Source of the DNA: Butyrivibrio sp. NC3005
GTDB lineage: Bacteria; Bacillota; Clostridia; Lachnospirales; Lachnospiraceae
DNA: 46,700 bases
Assembly (NCBI RefSeq): GCF_000424545.1
Contig: NZ_AUKC01000031.1
Coordinates: 1 to 46,700, forward strand
Direction: 5' to 3'
The position numbers and the translations under genes were made by a program. Positions 1 to 8,098 of this stretch are shown one piece after another. Within the stretch, counting starts at the first letter, position 1, and every line of letters starts with the position of its first letter. The notes beneath the pieces are model-generated. The model searched no databases. It was not told the DNA's origin and saw only the letters and a list, made by a program, of their open reading frames with translations.

Positions 1-105
1 TGGCCATTTGAAAAGGGTTCGCCTTTGACCAGTTTGCCACTTGACTTTTGTTCTCACGAAACTCGCCGTAAATGCGAGTTTCTGAATGTAAGTGACAAGA
101 AGTAA
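1..105 (+). other. Open frame running in from the window edge, ending in repeat B
   Basis: Frame 1 on the plus strand is open from the first base to a TAA at 103-105, giving about 34 codons. The last half of this frame is entirely repeat B (51-98), which also follows uxaC. The frame could be the tail of a plus-strand gene lying before the window, or simply an open stretch created by the repeat. The substitutions between the two repeat copies change the encoded residues, which argues against selection on the protein. No product can be named. Confidence 0.2.
51..98 (+). repeat. Repeat B copy 1: short hairpin repeat
   Basis: About 47 bases match 40234-40280 with only four differences. The core is a perfect 9-bp stem (58-66 with 74-82) around a seven-base loop containing GTAAAT, bracketed by TCAC and GTGA on either side. 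The same unit follows uxaC at 40.2 kb. It is probably a dispersed 3'-UTR or structured RNA element. It sits immediately left of repeat A copy 1. Confidence 0.7.
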
Positions 106-302
106 TACTTTATTGTTTTAAATACTTAGTAGATTAGTTTTACTGGCTTGTAATATTTCATGAGCAGAACTGTTTATAAACGTTGGTACTTATGCGCTGT
201 TTTTTAGCGCATTACGTACCACTACGTTTATAATCAAGCGAAAGCGTGTCTGCGACGAAATATACAAACAGTAAAACGGACTATATAAAAACAATAAAGT
301 AT
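105..302 (-). repeat. Repeat A copy 1: ~200-bp MITE-like palindromic element
   Basis: The ends are perfect 15-bp terminal inverted repeats, ATACTTTATTGTTTT at 105-119 and its complement at 288-302. Between them two long arms fold back on each other, closing on a 5-bp clamp (185-189 with 216-220) and a 7-bp apical stem (192-198 with 206-212) around a seven-base loop. There is no coding frame of note. This copy is inverted relative to copies 2, 3 and 4. It lies directly downstream of the pglC-pglA fusion. Non-autonomous transposable element is the simplest reading; a structured RNA or processing signal is the alternative. Confidence 0.85.
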
Positions 303-325
303 AGGTTATTGTCGACGATTATCCT

Positions 326-2314
326 TTAGTTGAAATATCCCGGAATTTCGTGAAGATATTTTTCAACGCAGATTTCTCTATTAAAATTCTGCTCCATCTT
401 GATTCTTGCTTTTTTACCCATTTCGACTTTTTTCTCATAGGAAGTTTCAATGAACTTAATAACTGTCTCTGCAAGACTTTCTGCGCTTTTAGCCTCAAAA
501 CCATAACCTGTTATTCCTTCATCAAATGTCTCTCTACATCCAGGAATATTGGAAGCTAGAATCACTCTTCCTGTGGCTGCTGCTTCCAAACAGACATTTG
601 ACATGCCTTCATGGTAAGATGGGTGAATAACTGCATGCGTTTCTTTCATAAACGGATGAATATCTGCCTGCTGAGGTATATACTCTATGATACCTTCGTT
701 AACAGCTGCATCTATTTTTTCTTCATAATCATCATCAAAGAAGCCAATCATTCTGAATCTTACATCTGGATAACTCTTTTTAACAATCTTCGCAGCTTCA
801 AGAAGTTCATCTGTTCCTTTATCTTTCATTACACGACCGATTGTTGTAAACAAAAGCTTATCTGTATCTTCTGGATACTCTTCAAAAGTATGCTTTGAAA
901 GATTTACTCCAGAACCTGGAAGAAGTTCATAATTGTCACCTACAATGCCATTTTTCCTCATGAACTCCAAATTTGCTTCGTTCTGGAAAAAAACTTTTTG
1001 CACATTTTTAAGACCAAATTTATAAAGAGGAACGATTATTTTGGCTTTGAGTCCACCATCTTCGATTGATGTTCCCAGTCCTGTAACGTTGGCTACAAAT
1101 GGAACACCAACTCTCTTGGCTGCAACTCCTCCATAAATATTTGGTTTAATTGTAAGGCCAAATACCACAAGAGGCTTTATTTGCTTAAAAAGCTTTTTAT
1201 AGTGCTGATAAATCTTTATATCCTCAAAAGGATTCATTCCATGCCTATCGATTGTAATCGGGTGGAATACACATCCAAGTCCTATTACTTCATCAATGTG
1301 TTCTAAAGCAGGACAGCATATATGCACTTCGTATCCCTCATCAAGCATTCTCTCAACAATTTCAAGTCTGAAATTATAAATTCCAATTACATGATTACAG
1401 ATAAAAAGAACCCTGTTATCTCCATCAATTGAACGATTTCTAACACCATTTTTGCAATCTATATAGGCCTTTAATTCAGAATCATATTCCATTGATCCCA
1501 TATTCTTTTCCATTTCGCCCGTACCGCCCTCAACTACACCTTCACTTTTTAATACACTAGAGAAAGTTCCAAAAAAGCATTTTGCATCCATAATAAATCC
1601 GGAAATGCTGCTTTTTCTAAGTGCTTTAGCATAAATACCATCAATACGCGCTTTCTCACAAATCTCTAATTCATCTCTTCCGTTTATCTGTGCAAGACCT
1701 GATAGGCCTGGAAGAATATCGTTAGCATGATATTTATCTCTTTCTGCAACTAAATCATCTTGATTCCACAAAGCAGGTCTTGGTCCGCAAAAAGCAATCT
1801 TACCTCTCCAAATATCCCAAAGCTGAGGAAGTTCATCAAGACTTGATTTTCTAAGAAAAGCTCCAACTCTTGTGATGTACTGATCAGGATTTGAAAGCTG
1901 ATGAGTAGGCACATCATGAGGAGTTGACATTTTCATAGAACGAAACTTATGAAGTGAAAAGAAATGTTTGTTCTTTCCTACTCTTTTCTGAGTAAAAAAT
2001 ATCGGTCCTGGATCATCAATATAAATCGCAAAGGAAATAGCAGCAAATAAAGGACTAAGTAAAATAAGCGCAATAAGTGCCCCAAACCTTCCTATGAGTG
2101 GTTTAATAACCGAAACGTATAAAGTTTCATCCTGTGAAATCAAAAATTTACTGCTCTTATGCTTTGTCTTAGCTTCCTCAAGATATTGATTATTATCATC
2201 TATATCTTTCGAATCTTCTTTCTTTTTAGCTAAATAATCAAGGCCAATATAAGAAGCCGCAAGAAATAATAGCACCTTAATCAGCTTATTTTTCTTTTTT
2301 CCTGAGTTTTCCAT
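326..2314 (-). CDS. PglC-PglA fusion: phosphoglycosyl transferase joined to GT4 glycosyltransferase
   Basis: This 662-residue protein carries two consecutive enzymes of glycan assembly. Residues 1-66 are an extra N-terminus with a membrane segment (about 11-29) and a charged linker. Residues 67-268 are a PglC-type monotopic phosphoglycosyl transferase with a re-entrant hydrophobic segment (72-98), the KFRSMK motif and the catalytic Asp160-Glu161 pair; it should transfer a sugar phosphate from a UDP-sugar to undecaprenyl phosphate. Residues 301-655 are a PglA-like GT4 enzyme with the donor-binding EGMSNVCLE motif. In Campylobacter these are separate genes acting in sequence. The start has a good RBS (GGGAGAGGAAA). 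The gene is last in the glycan operon, is cut off from pglF by repeat A copy 2, and is flanked on the other side by an inverted copy. The acceptor and donor sugars are inferred from family only. Confidence 0.88.
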   Translation of the reverse strand: MENSGKKKNKLIKVLLFLAASYIGLDYLAKKKEDSKDIDDNNQYLEEAKTKHKSSKFLISQDETLYVSVIKPLIGRFGALIALILLSPLFAAISFAIYIDDPGPIFFTQKRVGKNKHFFSLHKFRSMKMSTPHDVPTHQLSNPDQYITRVGAFLRKSSLDELPQLWDIWRGKIAFCGPRPALWNQDDLVAERDKYHANDILPGLSGLAQINGRDELEICEKARIDGIYAKALRKSSISGFIMDAKCFFGTFSSVLKSEGVVEGGTGEMEKNMGSMEYDSELKAYIDCKNGVRNRSIDGDNRVLFICNHVIGIYNFRLEIVERMLDEGYEVHICCPALEHIDEVIGLGCVFHPITIDRHGMNPFEDIKIYQHYKKLFKQIKPLVVFGLTIKPNIYGGVAAKRVGVPFVANVTGLGTSIEDGGLKAKIIVPLYKFGLKNVQKVFFQNEANLEFMRKNGIVGDNYELLPGSGVNLSKHTFEEYPEDTDKLLFTTIGRVMKDKGTDELLEAAKIVKKSYPDVRFRMIGFFDDDYEEKIDAAVNEGIIEYIPQQADIHPFMKETHAVIHPSYHEGMSNVCLEAAATGRVILASNIPGCRETFDEGITGYGFEAKSAESLAETVIKFIETSYEKKVEMGKKARIKMEQNFNREICVEKYLHEIPGYFN

Positions 2315-2340
2315 TTTCCTCTCCCTAGAATAACCAAAAC

Positions 2341-2541
2341 CTATACTTTATTGTTTTATGTAATCCGTTTTGCTGTTTGTATATTTCGTCGCAGACACGC
2401 TTTCGCTTGATTATAAACGTAATGGTACATAAGGTTCTAAAATACAGAACCTAAGTACCAACGTTTATATACAGTTCTGCTCATGAAATATTACAAGCCA
2501 GCAAAACTCATTTATCAAGTATAAGTAACAATGAAGTATAG
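2341..2541 (+). repeat. Repeat A copy 2: MITE-like palindromic element
   Basis: A 201-bp element with 15-bp terminal inverted repeats (2341-2355 and 2527-2541, one mismatch). The 5-bp clamp is 2424-2428 with 2455-2459 and the 7-bp apical stem is 2432-2438 with 2446-2452, loop AAAATAC. The stem sequence is unrelated to that of copy 1 but pairs perfectly. It fills the 234-bp gap between pglF and pglC-pglA, the largest gap in the operon, so any transcript reading through would carry this hairpin. No clear target-site duplication is visible. Confidence 0.87.
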
Positions 2542-2548
2542 TTTTTGA

Positions 2549-4495
2549 TTAATCAGTTGAATTTATTCTTTCTGCAACTCTTCTAAGTTCCATCACGTGT
2601 TCTGCAGTTTTCTGCTCTGCATCATTAATATTAGGATGGTAAGTCTTTACAATTCGTCTTACAATATCTCTTATATGATCACTTTCTCCTCGTGATGCTT
2701 CATTAAGCATCTCAAGTTCTTTGAAAAATCTGTCTTCATCGACTTCTAGAGGTTTTCCTATATGAATCATTTTATTCTTGGTATCCTGAAGTCCTTCTTC
2801 ATCCATAAGCATTTCCTCATACAGCTTCTCACCAGGTCTAAGTCCTGTAAACTCTATCTTAATATCTTCTCCAACCTTATAACCTGAAAGCTTTATGAGG
2901 TTTTCTGCCAAATCCAAAATTCTTACAGGTTCGCCCATATCAAGAACAAAGATTTCTCCACCCTTTGCGTAAGCGCCCGCCTGAAGTACAAGTGATACTG
3001 CTTCCGGAATTGTCATAAAGTAACGTATGATATTAGGATCTGTAACTGTTACAGGGCCTCCTGCAGCAATCTGCTTTTTAAACAGAGGTATAACTGAACC
3101 ATTACTTCCTAATACATTACCAAATCTTACTGCTACAAACTCTGTTTCAAAGTGTCTATTGAAAGTCTGCACTATCATTTCACAAATTCTCTTGCTGGCT
3201 CCCATGATATTTGTAGGATTTACAGCTTTATCTGTGGATATCATTACAAACTTTTCTGTTCCGTTCATAGCTGCAGCCATAGCAGTCTTCCATGTTCCAA
3301 ACACATTATTCTTAATAGCCTCATTAGGACTATCCTCCATGAGAGGAACATGCTTATGAGCCGCTGCATGATATACAATTTGAGGCTTATAGTTCTCAAA
3401 TACCCAATTAATTCTTCTAGTATTTCTGACAGAACCTATCAAAACTTCCAGATTAAGATCAGGATACTTTGTCTTTAATTCCTGCTGAATATCATAAGCA
3501 TTATTTTCATAAATATCAAAAATAATAAGCTGTTTTGGCTGATGACCTGCTATCTGGCGGCAAAGTTCACTTCCTATAGATCCGCCTCCACCTGTAACCA
3601 TGACTACTTTGCCTCTAACATATCCAAGAATAGAATCAATATCAACAGACACAGGATCTCTTCCTAAAAGGTCTTCAATTTCAACATTGTGAAGTCTCGA
3701 AACACTTACTTCGCCACTTACAAGCTGGTATACACCAGGAAGAATCTTCATCTGACAGTTGGTTTCCTTACAGATTTCCAGAATCTTACTTATTTCTTTT
3801 CGTGGTGCAGATGGAATTGCAAGAATTATCTGATCTACTTCGAACAAATCAGCACATTCTTTTATTTTATCTCTTCCTCCAACAACACGGATTCCCTGAA
3901 TATATCTTCCCCACTTATTAGGATCATCGTCTATGATGCACTTTATATTCATGGTAAGGTACATGCTGTTGACCATTTCCTTAACCAGAACATTGGCAGC
4001 TTCACCTGCGCCTATTACCATAACCGAAGAGGCATCTTCTCTTTTTCTTTGTTTGTGTTTCTGTGATCTGAAAAACCTGTACGAAAAACGGCTAACAAAT
4101 ATCAAAGAGATGAGCAGAAATGTATACATAAAGTAATAGCTTTGAGGAACTGGCTGTTTCTCAACCTTGAACATCTGAAGCCCCACTGCATCCACTATTC
4201 CTGAAATAACACATGCAACGACCAGATTCTGAAGTTCAGTCTCGCCTGCAAAAGCCCACAAACTGCTATATAACTTGAACAATGTAAAAATAATCAATGT
4301 CAAAATTATATTAAAAGGCAAAAAATCATCAATTGGAGTCATGAAGTGTTCCGGAACATCTGAAATATGAAATTCAAAACGCATGACAACAGCAAGATAG
4401 CTTGCAATGATGATGCTGGCAACATCATAAACTATCAATACAATCTGCCTATACAACTTTGTATAATTGATCTTCTTAATATTATCTTTACTCAT
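2549..4495 (-). CDS. PglF/CapD-like membrane UDP-GlcNAc 4,6-dehydratase
   Basis: At 648 residues this has the full length of the membrane-bound PglF/CapD/WbpM family, which turns UDP-GlcNAc into the 4-keto-6-deoxy sugar used for bacillosamine-type amino sugars. The N-terminal 140 residues contain about four membrane helices. A first Rossmann-like domain spans about 155-285 and the catalytic SDR domain starts with GGGGSIG at 302-308. The active site carries TDK at 421-423 and MGASK at 431-435; a Met in place of the usual catalytic Tyr is the known trait of this long family. Downstream lies a PglC-PglA fusion, the expected consumer. No PglE or PglD is in the window; the RffA-type aminotransferase at 9870 might substitute, but that is speculation. 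Confidence 0.92.
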   Translation of the reverse strand: MSKDNIKKINYTKLYRQIVLIVYDVASIIIASYLAVVMRFEFHISDVPEHFMTPIDDFLPFNIILTLIIFTLFKLYSSLWAFAGETELQNLVVACVISGIVDAVGLQMFKVEKQPVPQSYYFMYTFLLISLIFVSRFSYRFFRSQKHKQRKREDASSVMVIGAGEAANVLVKEMVNSMYLTMNIKCIIDDDPNKWGRYIQGIRVVGGRDKIKECADLFEVDQIILAIPSAPRKEISKILEICKETNCQMKILPGVYQLVSGEVSVSRLHNVEIEDLLGRDPVSVDIDSILGYVRGKVVMVTGGGGSIGSELCRQIAGHQPKQLIIFDIYENNAYDIQQELKTKYPDLNLEVLIGSVRNTRRINWVFENYKPQIVYHAAAHKHVPLMEDSPNEAIKNNVFGTWKTAMAAAMNGTEKFVMISTDKAVNPTNIMGASKRICEMIVQTFNRHFETEFVAVRFGNVLGSNGSVIPLFKKQIAAGGPVTVTDPNIIRYFMTIPEAVSLVLQAGAYAKGGEIFVLDMGEPVRILDLAENLIKLSGYKVGEDIKIEFTGLRPGEKLYEEMLMDEEGLQDTKNKMIHIGKPLEVDEDRFFKELEMLNEASRGESDHIRDIVRRIVKTYHPNINDAEQKTAEHVMELRRVAERINSTD

Positions 4496-4499
4496 TTTT

Positions 4500-7157
4500 T
4501 TATCTTCCTGATTGATTATTTAATCCATCTTTATTAGGCATCGACGGAAACAAGATAACAGGAAAAGCAAACATTAGCGCAATAGTCATCGGATTGCACA
4601 TCTGAAAATTCCACTCAGTAAGCCCTGCAAAAGCAAAACCGCTTACTATGGAAAATACCACTAGAAGTCTTCCTATTTTCCTGCTGCATATAAAATAATA
4701 ACCACTTATAAAGAAAGCTGCAACAATTATTATACCAAATACTATTCCTGCAATAATTCCGTAGTCGTGTGCAACCTGAACATATACATTGTGAGCATGA
4801 ATAACGTTTTCTCCGTTTGGAAGATCCATACTCATTACCGCATGACCTGTAAGATTCATATCTTTAAGATAAGCTTTCCAAATATCAAGACGTCCATTAC
4901 TGTATTCTGCAATACCTCCAGATTCACTTTCTGAATCGCCTTTTGGTAAAGTTTCATCAGTTACTTTGATATTTGATTCTTCAGACGCATTTGCCACTTC
5001 TACTTCCTGTCCTTTGGCAATAGCAACTGTATCTGCTGGCCTTATAGACGGCTTTCCAGATGGTTTATTTAGAAGATTTCCATCTTGGTCATACAACTCT
5101 TCACCATTTTCTCCATAATTAAACGGATCTTCAGGATAATTGTAATCAAGACCATCTACTCCCAGAATCTTCTCCATAAACAGAGATGTAAATCTTTCAA
5201 GACATAAATAGCTATAATCATCCCAGTCTTTTGAACCACACGCATCTGCCACAAAGTCATCTACTTCATAGATTACCGGATGTCCCACTATCAAAGGAAT
5301 CATTCTTTGCAATGAAAATGTCATTGGAAAGCATAATAGAAGTGCAGCCACATTCAAAACTATAATTCTTCCTATGCATCTTAAGGTTTCTTTTCTTTTT
5401 CTAATAACAAGAAGAACAATCATCGCAAAAAAGCTGAATAAAAATGCCTGAAATCCTGTTCTTGATTCAGTTAGAATCATGTATGAAGACATCACTCCAA
5501 AGAATAACATTTCCTTGTAGCATTTTTTCATCACAGATAAAAATCCAACCTTTGAGGTTATACCTGCAATTTTGGAAATTAAAAGTGCCGCAGATACTAC
5601 CTGCATTACAGTCAGATACTCTGCCGTAACAGTTACAGTATGGAACATCATTGCATATCTTCCGGAATAAAAACCTACCATATACCTGTGCGCCATACAA
5701 AATACAACAGAATACATGGCCTGCAGTATAAGACCATTTGACACTATCTTAATCCATCTGCTTTGCCCCATTGATATATAGTATCTAAAATACAAACAGG
5801 AAAATGCAAGAGTCATTACTATTCCCCACCATTTTCCATATCTAAAAATAATCATAAGAGCTGCAAATACAATTACAGGCACCAAAAGGAATGTCTTTTT
5901 TCGTTTAGCTATATGTCTAACTCTGAATTTCCTGTTACTAAGAACACAAATAATATTAACAAGAATCACCACAGTTTCAATGCAAATCACAATTCCAAAG
6001 AAAAGTGCTATGTTATTTAAATCAGCTTCTTTTTCTGAAACCGGCATTCTATGAAGAAAATAATAGATAATTCCTATTATTCCAAGAATTCCGGTACAAA
6101 AAAGATTTAGAATATTAAAAAGTTCTCTTTTTGTAAAAGAAAAAATAATCACAAATAAAAGGCTTGCTATTAGTTTTCTCTCTGCAACTGTATGGAAAAT
6201 AGTATAGAGCCCATTCATATATTCACATCCAAACTGCATCGTAAGTGCCACAAAAACAGTCTGTAGAAAAGGTCTTATTTTCTCATAGATACAGGATTCA
6301 TCTACTATTGTTTCTCTGAAATGCTCATTTCGTTTATGATTTACAAAAAATATTCCAAATAAATATGCTATTAACAGTCCGGCTTCATAAAAAATAATAT
6401 CTGTCACTCTATCATCAAATTTTTTCAGAGGAAATACCATTACAGCAAGCACAAGGTAAATAACAGTAAAAATCGGATTAAGTGTTATTTGAAGAACTTT
6501 CTGAACAGTAACTATATTATCACTTTTCTTTCCTGCCTTAATCAAGAAGAAAATGACAACTGCGGCTACTAATAATATGCCTCCCATTATAAAAAGCGAT
6601 AATGTCTTTGAAACAGGTACAGAATAGTTTATTATCGCAGCAAGTGCCTTATCCGGAACTTCTGTATCCTGATAATAGAACATCTTAACAGCAGGATTTT
6701 TCACATTTTCTATATTGGTGACACCAACTGTATAGGTACTGCGATCTGATGTCATGATAAGTCTGTAATTTTTACCAACTTCAATATCTATCCCAAGAGG
6801 AATGTTCACATATCCGGGAACTCTTTTATCTCCAAGATCACAGATGTCTGTATAAAGCATCTTCCACTTATCAACATCCCAGAATGAGATTCTCATATAT
6901 CTGCCTTTTAAGACCTCACCCACATATACATCTATTGAATCTATTCTATTATACTGCGCTTCAAAATCCTGAATAGCATCATGAGTGCTGTCAATTCCCT
7001 GTGTATAACCACTCACTTCTCCTATAATAAACTCACTTCTCTGCCGTAGCAATCTTAAAGGATACAGACACATAATGATAATAAGCGCAATAACGCCTAC
7101 TACTACCGCTGCCGCGACTTTACTGTTTATTTTCTTATTCATGTTCTTTTCTCTCAT
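4500..7157 (-). CDS. O-antigen ligase/polymerase family (Wzy_C) membrane protein
   Basis: An 885-residue polytopic protein. An N-terminal helix is followed by an outside domain of about 150 residues, then a block of about 10-12 helices. A large loop rich in Ser, Glu and Asp (about 640-770) leads to the segment ending HAHNVYVQVAHDYG, the pattern found in Wzy_C proteins such as O-antigen ligase WaaL and bacterial O-oligosaccharyltransferases. It probably polymerises or ligates lipid-linked glycan outside the membrane. The first ATG overlaps the upstream stop (ATGA); a second ATG five codons on (7142) has a weak GAGAG upstream and is equally possible. A separate EpsG-type polymerase sits at the head of the locus, so this one may be the ligase. 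Confidence 0.85.
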   Translation of the reverse strand: MREKNMNKKINSKVAAAVVVGVIALIIIMCLYPLRLLRQRSEFIIGEVSGYTQGIDSTHDAIQDFEAQYNRIDSIDVYVGEVLKGRYMRISFWDVDKWKMLYTDICDLGDKRVPGYVNIPLGIDIEVGKNYRLIMTSDRSTYTVGVTNIENVKNPAVKMFYYQDTEVPDKALAAIINYSVPVSKTLSLFIMGGILLVAAVVIFFLIKAGKKSDNIVTVQKVLQITLNPIFTVIYLVLAVMVFPLKKFDDRVTDIIFYEAGLLIAYLFGIFFVNHKRNEHFRETIVDESCIYEKIRPFLQTVFVALTMQFGCEYMNGLYTIFHTVAERKLIASLLFVIIFSFTKRELFNILNLFCTGILGIIGIIYYFLHRMPVSEKEADLNNIALFFGIVICIETVVILVNIICVLSNRKFRVRHIAKRKKTFLLVPVIVFAALMIIFRYGKWWGIVMTLAFSCLYFRYYISMGQSRWIKIVSNGLILQAMYSVVFCMAHRYMVGFYSGRYAMMFHTVTVTAEYLTVMQVVSAALLISKIAGITSKVGFLSVMKKCYKEMLFFGVMSSYMILTESRTGFQAFLFSFFAMIVLLVIRKRKETLRCIGRIIVLNVAALLLCFPMTFSLQRMIPLIVGHPVIYEVDDFVADACGSKDWDDYSYLCLERFTSLFMEKILGVDGLDYNYPEDPFNYGENGEELYDQDGNLLNKPSGKPSIRPADTVAIAKGQEVEVANASEESNIKVTDETLPKGDSESESGGIAEYSNGRLDIWKAYLKDMNLTGHAVMSMDLPNGENVIHAHNVYVQVAHDYGIIAGIVFGIIIVAAFFISGYYFICSRKIGRLLVVFSIVSGFAFAGLTEWNFQMCNPMTIALMFAFPVILFPSMPNKDGLNNQSGR

Positions 7158-8098
7158 TTATCAGATTTTGTTACTACATCTCTTATTACATATTGCGGGC
7201 TACTATTTAAAAGAATATATGATCTTCCAATATATTCTCCAACCATTCCCACCATAAGCATGAGCATACCACTTGAAAAAACAAGTACTGACATTAGTGC
7301 ACTAAAACCAACCTGAACGACACTTCCAAGTACAATCTTTTTAATAATGGTATAGATTCCATAAATAAACCCTAAAAACGCAAAAACTCCACCGCCAAAA
7401 GTAGCCACGCGTAAAGGTTTGATACTAAATGCTGTAAATCCATTTACCCACAGATTAAGGAGCTTTTTAAGAGTATATCCACTTGCACCAACTTCTCTTT
7501 TTCTGTGATTAACGTCTACATTTGAAATATTACTGGTAGTTCTAAGCACAAGTCCTACGACATAAGGAAATGAACCTTTGTATTTAAGCATTTCATCAAC
7601 AACGTATCTTCTTGCAGCAAAATAACTAGAAACATAGAGATCTTTAGGCTTGCCAATCATAGTCTTAGCCATCCACTCATTCATAAGTGATCCCATATTT
7701 CTAAATATAGAGTGTTTCTTATGAGAATATCTTGCATACACCACATCGCTTCCACTTCTAATAGCATCAAGAAGCTTTCCTACTTCATTTGCGGGTGTTT
7801 GTCCATCATCATCAAGACACACAATAATATCTCCGCTTGTATTGGAAAGACCTGCCATAATAGCTGCATGCTGTCCAAAATTTTTGGCAAAATTAACCCC
7901 TATGACATAATCCTTAGTATCTGCAAGTTTTCTAATAACTCCCCAGGTATCATCGGCTGAACCATCATTTACACAAATGATTTCAAAATCCTGTTTTATC
8001 TCATTTTCCATTGTATATTCAACTTCAGCTATAACAGCTTCAAGTGTCTTCTCTGAACAGTAACAGGGAATGACAAAGCTTATTTTTTCGTTTTGCAT
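7154..8098 (-). CDS. GtrB/ArnC-like GT2 transferase (undecaprenyl-phosphate sugar synthase)
   Basis: This 314-residue protein has an N-terminal GT2 domain with VNDGSADD at 43-50 and the metal-binding LDDD at 95-98, and two C-terminal membrane helices (about 228-258 and 262-290). This is the architecture of GtrB, ArnC and DPM1-type enzymes, which load a sugar onto undecaprenyl phosphate for use outside the cell. It overlaps its upstream neighbour by 19 bases and the next gene by 4. GtrA (11034), a sugar aminotransferase (9870) and a GT-C transferase (8080) are all adjacent, making a complete flip-and-transfer branch. The RBS is AAAGG. Confidence 0.88.
   Translation of the reverse strand: MQNEKISFVIPCYCSEKTLEAVIAEVEYTMENEIKQDFEIICVNDGSADDTWGVIRKLADTKDYVIGVNFAKNFGQHAAIMAGLSNTSGDIIVCLDDDGQTPANEVGKLLDAIRSGSDVVYARYSHKKHSIFRNMGSLMNEWMAKTMIGKPKDLYVSSYFAARRYVVDEMLKYKGSFPYVVGLVLRTTSNISNVDVNHRKREVGASGYTLKKLLNLWVNGFTAFSIKPLRVATFGGGVFAFLGFIYGIYTIIKKIVLGSVVQVGFSALMSVLVFSSGMLMLMVGMVGEYIGRSYILLNSSPQYVIRDVVTKSDK

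Noticed and set aside
3027..3359. Long plus-strand open frames opposite pglF
   Set aside because: They lie wholly inside a well-supported gene in the opposite strand, lack ribosome binding sites and encode no recognisable protein; other antisense frames in the window were rejected on the same grounds.
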